Below are positions 56,435 to 64,000 of a stretch of DNA of 64,000 bases, piece after piece (the first letter of the stretch is position 1; each line of letters begins with the position of its first letter). The stretch spans positions 11,475,001 through 11,539,000 of the forward strand of contig OY997596.1 of the NCBI GenBank assembly GCA_963921825.1, given 5' to 3'. The position numbers were made by a program, and so were the translations under genes. This DNA is from Erodium maritimum (Eukaryota; Streptophyta; Magnoliopsida; Geraniales; Geraniaceae). Under the pieces are notes generated by a model, which worked only from the letters and a program-made list of their open reading frames with translations, had not been told where the DNA came from and did no database searches.

Positions 56435-57127
56435 CTAAGATCTCCCCATCAAGATGTTACAAAACATCTCGACTTCACGATCAAATCTGCAGCAGCACAT
56501 AGTATCTTCAAGTTCCCAACCTTGCTTTCTTCCATAACAAGGGCAAGTTTTTGCATCTTTATGTAACGATGCAGCCACAATCAATGGATTGTTGATCCAC
56601 ATTCCCCAAACAAAGACCTTTACTTTGTCTCGGCAACTTCTGAATCCCTTAATGGAAGACAAAACCTCGATTCCTCGCGCCCCTTCCTCACCTCCGCGGC
56701 ACATCAAGATGATCCCATAAACATAATGCGCTTCCACGTGCCCCTTCTCAGCAGCCCTCCTCAAGTTTTCGAGTCCCGACTCCAATTTCACGTGGCTGAA
56801 GAACTCGATCATGCCTTGTTTGTACAAGGTATCAGGATTGCCACTTTCTTTCCACCGTCTCAGTAGAGTCGCTTTATCAATCTTGCTCTTGCTCCAGAGG
56901 ATTCCGGTGAACTTCTCCATAGACAAGTGCTCGAGAACGTAGTCATCGTTGGATGCTCCGTCAAGTTCCTTGCAACTTAGCCTTACGTTGGCGAGGTCGG
57001 TAACGGAGGCAGAGCCAACTCGTGCTACAACTTCAATCAACAAGTCCGATGGAAGGGATTTGATGGTGGGTTTGTGGAGGGTTTTGGCTCTTCTCGTTAC
57101 CTTCAAAGCTCTTTTCGGAAAAGCCAT
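56435..57127 (-). CDS. F-box protein of the At2g35280-like group
   Basis: A single uninterrupted exon of 230 residues, starting at ATG 57127 in good context (ACATGGC). Residues about 22-60 form an F-box (SLPSDLLIEVVARVGSASVT, DLANVRLSCKELD), which binds Skp1/ASK in SCF ubiquitin ligases. A Sel1-like helical segment follows (GNPDTLYKQGMIEFF, LENLRRAAEKGHVEAHYVYG), then a Cys-rich C-terminus (CPCYGRKQG, MCCCRFDREVEMF). Length and domain order match the plant F-box family typified by At2g35280. The target protein is unknown. There is no sign of decay, although retroposons lie on both sides. Confidence 0.92.
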   Translation of the reverse strand: MAFPKRALKVTRRAKTLHKPTIKSLPSDLLIEVVARVGSASVTDLANVRLSCKELDGASNDDYVLEHLSMEKFTGILWSKSKIDKATLLRRWKESGNPDTLYKQGMIEFFSHVKLESGLENLRRAAEKGHVEAHYVYGIILMCRGGEEGARGIEVLSSIKGFRSCRDKVKVFVWGMWINNPLIVAASLHKDAKTCPCYGRKQGWELEDTMCCCRFDREVEMFCNILMGRS

Positions 57128-57193
57128 GTTCTAACTCTTGAAAAACCTGAAGAGATTTAGAATAGAATAGAAACAACAATGGCTAATGTTTGT

Positions 57194-57240
57194 TTTTATA
57201 GAAGCTTATGTTTCCGAAACTAAGTAGCTTTATTTATATC
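57194..57240 (-). promoter_or_regulatory. TATA boxes upstream of the F-box gene
   Basis: On minus, TATAAAAA (57194-57201) lies 67 bp before the ATG and GATATAAATA (57231-57240) lies 104 bp before it. Either would give a leader of about 40-75 nt. Confidence 0.5.
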
Positions 57241-57339
57241 TTCCTCTTCCGTGCGGTTTAGGAAATATGTATAAGCTTTCCTATTTTAAATAGGAAATAT
57301 GTACAACTGAGTCTGAGAGTCTGAGAGTGGATTAACTAA

Positions 57340-58075
57340 TTGATCTTGTTTGATGCCTCTTCCACATTCAGTAGCAAAGCCACATACCATGTAGTCCAAA
57401 CCCGGTTCAGGAAACCCCGAATAGAAATAGGGGAGATGTTATGAGGGGTCTCGGGGTACAGATGGAGTCTATGTAGATCAAGGAGATCGTCGGTTCTCCA
57501 TTGAAAGTTGGAGGACAAGGACCGAATTTTACGTTCGCCTTGGAAGTAAAGGTGCTCACATATGCAGCAGCGGGGGGCAGTATGCACTCTTGCCTCACGG
57601 AATGAGTCCGAAGTGGTCTAGAGGGGGTTTGGCCGGTTGCATCGCCTCTCTAGACGTAAGATGGTTGCGGTACCACCAAGAACCGACAAGGCACTCTCCT
57701 ACCAGCTCAGAGGTCAGCAATCCCGCGTTTTGGAGCCCTACCATTATCATTCAAGTGAGGACGACGCGCGCTGACAACCTGGGGGACTACTATGTCCACC
57801 ACTTTTCGTTAACGGTAAGGGGTCTGCTCTGGCATAGCTTCCGCTAGTCTGGATTAGTTGTATCGGTGTCGATAGACGCTACCGTACCTTCCAGACGCCT
57901 TCAAGAGGTAGTCGATGACTTTAGCGATTTAGTTTTCTGCCTGAGTATCCCCCATTGCGGGATCTCTTTTCTTTTATGTTATTTATTTTCTCGTGTTTTA
58001 TCATTTTTCTGCTTTGTAAACACTCGCTACTCATATTATTTATAATACGGTTAATACCAATCGTTCATTCTCAAA
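57340..58075 (+). mobile_element. LINE-derived 3' fragment
   Basis: Shares blocks with 63170-63757 and with the minus-strand end of 59990-62473: GGGGCAGNATGCACNCTNGC, CTACCAG...GGTCAGCAATCCCGCGTT and GTGAGGACGACGCGCGCTGA-like sequence. It ends CGTTCATTCTCAAAATAAAA. The 5' edge is not fixed. Confidence 0.65.
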
Positions 58076-58423
58076 ATAAAACATTTTTTGTTACTTACTA
58101 ATTATACCTTCTTAAATTTGATAATTTCTTAATTATGTGCTTCCGAATTTGTTTAATTTCTTAATAGGATCCCTCCTTATGTCTTTTATAATGTAAATGT
58201 TTAATTACCTTTAGTACCTTTTGTATTGGTAACGTGTCTTTGAATTTTTATGTTTAAAAATGCTTGATAAAAGTTTTTAGATTTCTAGTATCTGTCTTTC
58301 TGTTTACGAAACAAAAGGCTACTAACAGTATATAAAATAATATACACTTCATACATACATTCAAGTTACTTTTACCAGTTGAAAGACAATTTTATTCTTT
58401 TTCTTAATGATTCTTTAATTTTA
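58076..58423. other. AT-rich spacer, no gene seen
   Basis: Unique-looking AT-rich sequence leading to the target site of the next retroposon. Confidence 0.5.
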
Positions 58424-58438
58424 TCACTAATTCCTCAA

Positions 58439-59957
58439 AAAAAAAATTATCAGCAATTTTTTTTATAAAAACCAAACAGTTACAAAGTGTAGCTGAAGAT
58501 CAAGGGCAAGCCCTCAGTGAACCTTACAAACAAACAAGAGGCAACGCCTCAAACCGAAACCCAACAAGGGTTTCAAACAACTTCAACGGTCTTAGAACCC
58601 GACTTACAATTCAACAACCTGAAACAAACCACTACAAACGGGCCAAGCCCAACAAACCTAACACGGGCCAAGCCCAACCAAATACCTAAACCCACACAAG
58701 GGCAAACAGTGATGGCAACAAAGCCCATCACAGGCAACGAGGCCCAAACTGACAGAAACCCTAAAACAGAAAAGAAAAAAAAAACAAAAGTACTGCCCAA
58801 CCTCGAGCCCCGCGCAAACCAGACGCCGAGCCGAAACAGCTCCGGTCCACCTTCCAACACCAAGCTCCGATCAACTCTGGTCACCACCGGCCGGACACCA
58901 AGACGAAGTCAAGAGAGAAAAGAGAAGCAGAACAGCACCGAGCCAACACCCCAAAGAGCAACGGAGAACCTCCCAATCCCAAAGATTCACCCCAAAACAC
59001 GCCCGGATCCAAAGTTCCTGCAATAGTGAGATTCCAACCTTCCTCCACACAATACATCAACCAATAACCCTCACCTAGTCGAATCAGTTCAATACCCCCA
59101 ACTCCGAACTCTTAATACTCCCAATAGCCGTTAGGCACAACCCAACAATGGCCAACACCAAAGGTTGGGCCTCATCCACAGAAACCAAAGACGAGGGAGG
59201 GGAGTAAGTAAAAGTGGAAGCGGAAAAAAGCCCGATTTGAGCAAAGGAAAGGGAAGAAAGTGAGCCAGATCTGTCACTATCAGATTTCCTAGAGATCCCG
59301 ATAGTGGCCTACACCAACCGACGACTCAAGGGGAGAGATCAAGTCCAAAAAGGACAAGGAAAACACATCTGTTCTAGAAGGAGTACAAATGGAGAAAGGA
59401 AGATTAAAATCTCATACCAAGGATCTTGACGCGAAGGGGTGAAAGCAAGTCGTTCCAGCAAAAGCAGATCTGACTGCCTGAAGAAGTAGACCTCACCCAC
59501 AGCTCTGAAACCACCTCAACAAGGCCTAACTGACCCAAACCCCTCGCTGCTCCGACGAGGCCCGGACACCCCCGGGGAACAGATGAGGAAAAGAAGCAGA
59601 TCTGGAGCAAGGAGACCACTGCGAGAAAACCAAACCCGGAGAAGACGAGAAACGAAACAAAGACCGGACCCAAAACTGGCCATCAACCCAGGGGGAGAAG
59701 ATCGACCCACACAGCTCGGAACCGGCGCCGTCGAAGAAGGAAAAATGCCACAGAAACAGAGGGGGAGGCAAAAGAAACAAGGAAAAAGGCCGGGCAGCAC
59801 GGAGTACCACCGGTGACTTTCATGGCTACTGCCATGAAGGTCACCGGTGGCGACAACGGGGGGAAGAAGGGGGTGAACTAGGGTTTGGAGACGAAGAGTC
59901 TAGAGAGAGGGGAGACTCTCTCTCTAGACACTGCAAGAGTTAGAGACGAATCTAGTT
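58439..59957 (-). mobile_element. non-coding LINE-like retroposon, 1.5 kb
   Basis: Perfect 15-bp duplication tcactaattcctcaa at 58424-58438 and 59958-59972. On minus it starts with a CTAGAGAGAGAGTCTCCCC leader and ends ATAAAAAAAATTGCTGATAA plus a T-run. The 5' part is GC-rich with open frames but no domain I recognise. Confidence 0.88.
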
Positions 59958-59989
59958 TCACTAATTCCTCAATGATTTAATTATTTCTT

Positions 59990-62473
59990 TTCTTTTTTTG
60001 AAAAGTACTGGAAATATTATTAAAACATTATGGTGTTCGCAAACTTGCTACCACCAAATAACCCAGGGAACTACAATAATATTGAAAAACAAGAACCGAA
60101 ATGTAAATTTTGCTCTTAGACATAGGGGGGATTACGGTAGCATCCAGAGACACTGGTACAACATACTCCAACCAAAAAAGCATTGCTCGAGCAGACCAAG
60201 TGAAGATTTTGTAGTGGTGGACCGATAAATCCCCCGGGAAATAAGCGTGTGTCGTCCTCCCTTGACTGATACTGGTAGGGCTCCCAAACGCGGGTGTGCT
60301 GACCCCGAACTGGTAGGGGAGAATCATGTCGACTATTGGTGGAACCGTCGCCTCCATACGTCCAGAGAGGTGGTGCAGTCGACCGACCTCTCCCTGGACC
60401 CCTAGGGACTCATTCTTGGAGGCGGGGGTGCCTATGGCCCCCCGTCGCTACTGTGTATGACGCCCCATCGGATGTCGTCAAACCCTCTGACTCCTCAGGC
60501 TCCCCGTCTCTCTCTAGTCGTTTCTTCCCAGATATTGATGTGATAGGCTCCCTAGGAAGCCATCCAGTCGGGACATCCTCTTGACAGTCCTCATGACCCC
60601 TATGCCCCCCTTTCTCTTGGCTCTGCTGAGGCGTCGCTGGCTTAGAGGATCTAGCCGCCACTCCAGAGGCCCCTCTCAGATATGCCCAGTTTTTCCCCGC
60701 GGTAGCCTTCCCATGTTTAGCCTTTTCCAAGGCTAATCTCGGATCCGTCAGGGCTCTCAACGACAGTCCTCGAACACCCCCAGCAACCGGGAAAGCCGGA
60801 AATAGATGTCCCGCACAACCGCAGCCAAAACAATGGTCCGGAAGGTATTCATATGACACAAGAAGGAGAGTACGTATCTGCGGTTCCGATAGACGGAACC
60901 AAATTTGACTATGCAATGGTGCCTGGATATCAGCTCTAATCCTGATCTTCATAAAGTCTCCCCAACAGAGACCCGTCCTATCCACATCTACCGCTTGGCA
61001 GACACCCAGAGTGTTCCCCACTCAGAAGCCCACATCCTTATTCCATGCTCCCACCGGCAGATTAGACACCCTAGCCCAGACTATGAAGTGATGAAAATTG
61101 AGATACCCTGCTTGCATCTGAGCTCTCAGATCTGTGAACAACACCAAGGAATCCCAGAATGCCCACGGTTCTCCTAGAAGAACCCTCGATCTCTCCTTAG
61201 CCGTCCTAAAGAAGAGCGTTACCAAACCCCCTTCCAGAGGTTTCGCCTCTACCTTCATACCCCACAGGTCCTCCATCCGAGCCACCAGGGACTTCCAGAA
61301 GAGTTTCCTTGATGTCAACACCTTAGCGGCCAGAGCAAACTGATATTAGGACCCTCGGCCAGAGACTACCATCAACGGAACTACCACCTCCTTAATGCGC
61401 ATCGAGGACAATCTCGACCCCAAGTCCCCAACCTGCTCCCTAGGTCCTCGAGATTCGCTTCCCAACTGATCCCGATCCCCAATCGGGTCTAACCCAAGCA
61501 TCGGACCCAGCCCACCAGGTGTACCCGGCCGAATCGGGTACGACCCAAGCGGGTTGTCCGGCCCAAGCGGGTTTGCCCACGTGTGAGGGACCTGATCTCG
61601 CCCTACCCCGGGTCCGTACCTGACGGCCCATTACGCCACATCATCCGGCCCACCCCGGGTCCACCCCACTGTACTTGTGGGCTGATCCCAGCGACTCGGC
61701 CTCATTCCAGCCCGGGGCTGCCAGTCCGGCCCAGTCTGCCAGCCCGACCAAGTCTACCAGGCCCGACGGGCATCCGCGAGCAGCCCACGGCCCAGCCCCG
61801 TGTCTCCATGGTCCCGGCCCGACCCACGTTCAGAAACCCTAGCAGGTTCGCGCGCCACCTTCTTCCCCTTTCTTCGCCGCCACGCCAGCGCCTCCGGTGA
61901 CTCCTCCGACGTTGAAACCGCATTTAACGAAATCACAATCGGAAGGAGACCATCCCCCTCCTGGATAGTGTCCTCCGTGTCCTCCACCTCATTTCCCGGA
62001 GGCAATGTCCAGCTGAACCCCGCCCCGATCCCCCTTGACCGGGTCGGCGTCTCCCGTCCGACCTTTGGACACGGTCCCAACGCATACGTGCATCGAACAA
62101 CACCCCGCGACGCCGCATGGAATCGTCCCGTCCCCATTGACGGTCATCCTTCCTCCCCGATCCTCTGTGCCGAAAACTTCATCGGTGCCTCCTGCTCACT
62201 CTACGGCGTCAAGCCTTCTGCCGACGTGAACGAACCCTCGACAGAGCCGGCTGGCAGCGACACGTTCCCGTCCGCCACCACCTCCACCCCCAATCTCGGA
62301 CTACTCGGCTCTCTGAATAGCTCGGGGTCGAAACTTGCTTCCCCTCCATCCAAATCTCCAGTTGATGTCATCGGTTCGCCGTGGAAGAGAGAATAAATGA
62401 GGAAAATCGCAAAATCCAAATCCTAGTTCGGCTAAAGAGGCTGCGCATTTTTTTTGCGGCCTTGATTTTCAAG
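59990..62473 (-). mobile_element. ORF1-only LINE derivative (DUF4283/zinc-knuckle type)
   Basis: Perfect 17-bp duplication tgatttaattatttctt at 59973-59989 and 62474-62490. On minus the leader and ORF1 (about 62400-60410) are followed at once by a 3' end, with a stem-loop (TGGTG/CACCA enclosing GCAA/TTGC, 60031-60056) and the tail TACTTTTCAAAAAAAG. ORF2 is absent. The intact duplication shows that it moved in this form or was trimmed without disturbing its ends. Its 3' part matches 57340-58075 and 63170-63757. Confidence 0.9.
60410..62419 (-). pseudogene. LINE ORF1 with DUF4283 and degenerate zinc knuckle, frameshifted
   Basis: The N-terminal piece begins MTSTGDLDGGEASFDPELF (62385) and continues in shifted frames (SLNAVSTSEESPEALAWRRR, 61990). 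The DUF4283 domain is clear at 61321-61022: FWKSLVARMEDLWGMKVEAK, RSRVLLGEPWAFWDSLVLF, NFHHFIVWARVSNLPVGAW. Next comes the basic region and a zinc knuckle, CFGCGCAGHLFPAF, in which the last ligand of CX2CX4HX4C is Phe. A Gly/Ser/Pro-rich tail ends at 60410. Such ORF1 proteins bind LINE RNA. Several stops and shifts separate the pieces. Confidence 0.82.
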
Positions 62474-62553
62474 TGATTTAATTATTTCTTAATAATATCA
62501 TTAATTTTTTAATAAATTATCATTATTATTTAATTACATATTGTCTCCTTCAT

Positions 62554-63757
62554 ATGTGAAGTCGGTTAAATCATCAAAAGTGACTCCAAGCAGCGGTTAG
62601 GGCTTGGGTGTAGCCGTCGCAGTAGCCGTACTTGCTGGGTGATTAATTACCATTGGTATTGATCAATCATTGTGGCTTCACGGGGAGAGTGGTGTTGCTG
62701 CATGGGCAAAGGCGTGGTGCTAGTGCGGATTGAATTGTTTGCACAGTTTAGGGATTTGATTATGGAGGAGGTTATGACCGGCGACAAAAGGAAGGGCCAA
62801 TGGTTCTTGTTCGCAGACGGTGGTGGACACGTAGCAATGGGATCGAGGGTTTGCGATTTGACCTCGGGAGTTCAACAAAGGGCTACGAGACTGGTGCTAC
62901 TGGGTCATGACGGTAGCGCTAGAATGAGAACGGCGACGACTAGGGTTTCAATTTTATGTTGCCGCCAAGTCTGTGTATAGGGATTCCGATGGCGTCTCTG
63001 TCTCCGGCTTACTGAGGTGCGCCTGACCGGTTCTAGGCGGTTCTATGGCCGTAACAACTGTAACAGTGGCGGTGGACAACGTGGAGGCAGCGGGTATAGT
63101 CGGCCGATGCTATCTGTTGTTCGTCTGACTGAAAAGGGGACAGGTATCGTATGGGCCTGGTCCTCAGTCAGCGACATGATGTACCTGTCTGCTGTAAGCG
63201 CTCGGACGTTCAATGGTCTGTCGCTCATCCTGAGCATTGACTTGGAGGGGCCTACGGGGTCCAATGGATTAATACTTCAACCGGCGAGGGGCAGAATGCA
63301 CCCTCGCCTCGATCAATGAGGACTTCGTGGTCTAGGGAGGGGTTGGTCGGTTGTACCACCTTCCTGGCTGATAGATGGCGATGGTTCCATCACCAGCCGA
63401 CAAGATTCTCCCCTACCAGTCCGGGGTCAGCAATCCCGCGTTCAGGAGCCCTACACGTATCACTCAAGGGAGGACGACGCACGCTGACTTATCGGGGGAG
63501 ATGTCAGTCCACCACTATTAATCTTTCACTTGTTTGGCTCGACTAGTGCCATTTGGTAGAAGTATGTTGTATCGGTATCTCAGGATGCTACCACAGATGT
63601 CCCCTTCAACCGCCCCTATGTCCAGAGCAAATTTTATTTTCATGTTATTGCTTTATGTTAGCTTCTTGATTTATGACATGTAAGATGAGTATAATTATGT
63701 GCTCATCGACCTACTTTATATTTCAGTAATAATAGTATCTGTTCTTCTCAAAAAAAA
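62554..63757 (+). mobile_element. LINE-derived retroposon, 1.2 kb
   Basis: Flanked by tctccttcat at 62544-62553 and 63758-63767. A stem-loop (GATGAG/CTCATC, 63684-63707) precedes CTGTTCTTCTCAAAAAAAA. From about 63170 it matches the 3' ends of 57340-58075 and 59990-62473. The 5' half has a plus-strand frame (62672-62980) without a known domain. Confidence 0.8.
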
Positions 63758-63767
63758 TCTCCTTCAT

Positions 63768-64000
63768 TGTTTTTTTTATTAAAATAATGTATTTACCTTA
63801 ATTAATTTTCTTTAATCATCTATTAATCAGTCTAAGATTTGTTTTTTAAAATCAAACAACAACGATTTGAAAATTTCAAAACAAAATAAAATTCCATATC
63901 AACTTTTAAACGATTTTATAATAACTTTTACTGATTTCATTTTCAATATGAAAATCAAACAACTACTAAATTAATACCAATTATGAATATAAGACGGTAA
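63768..64000. other. AT-rich end of the window, no gene seen
   Basis: AT-rich sequence with no supported feature. Confidence 0.5.

Noticed and set aside
58517-59026. A 169-codon plus-strand frame rich in Thr, Pro and Gln
   Set aside because: It is antisense within the retroposon 58439-59957 and has biased composition only.

Overview
The window is nuclear DNA of a flowering plant, most likely a eudicot. It has spliced genes with short introns, TATA-box promoters and a very dense load of plant transposons. The species cannot be named from the sequence. About four fifths of the window is mobile-element DNA in nested layers; only three ordinary protein genes look intact.

Region by region: (1) 1-10236: a LINE-like retroposon split by a 9.5 kb minus-strand Ty3/gypsy chromovirus of Tekay/Del type (LTRs, decayed gag-pol with chromodomain, near-perfect 5-bp target duplication). 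(2) 10237-22133: a decayed minus-strand L1-type LINE broken by a 1.04 kb Mutator-like foldback element (9-bp target duplication) and by a 7.3 kb Ty1/copia element whose 5' LTR carries a 371-bp hAT-type MITE. (3) 22640-24819: an ORF1-bearing PIF/Harbinger remnant interrupted by a 941-bp solo LTR. (4) 27197-30673: a spliced gene for a Tify-domain-binding-domain protein with a long run of ISMGxxY repeats. (5) 31311-37253: an ORF1-only LINE derivative with an RRM, a short non-coding retroposon, and a 2.6 kb solo LTR of the same family as the gypsy element. (6) 37746-42569: a LINE tail split by a small Harbinger MITE, an intact six-exon HAD/FCP1-like phosphatase gene, and a PIF/Harbinger transposon with a broken transposase. 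(7) 42640-56000: a series of non-autonomous LINE-derived retroposons, a solo copia LTR and a pair of 270-bp dispersed repeats. (8) 56435-57127: an intact single-exon F-box gene of the At2g35280-like group. (9) 57340-64000: four more LINE-derived retroposons, two of them inserted at directly adjacent sites.

The most interesting signal is the population of non-autonomous LINE-like retroposons. At least nine can be delimited to the base or nearly so by target-site duplications of about 10-17 bp. Several keep only ORF1 (RRM type or DUF4283/zinc-knuckle type) joined directly to a 3' end with ORF2 missing, like the mammalian half-L1 (HAL1) elements. Others appear non-coding. Most carry a short stem-loop just upstream of a tail such as GCTGATAAAA, CTTATCAAAA or TTCTCAAAA. 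The same arrangement occurs at the 3' end of the LINE that retains reverse transcriptase, which suggests they were mobilised in trans by such LINEs.

Limits: all calls come from reading the sequence. Family names rest on recognised motifs, and no database search or alignment score was computed. Element edges without a target duplication are approximate.
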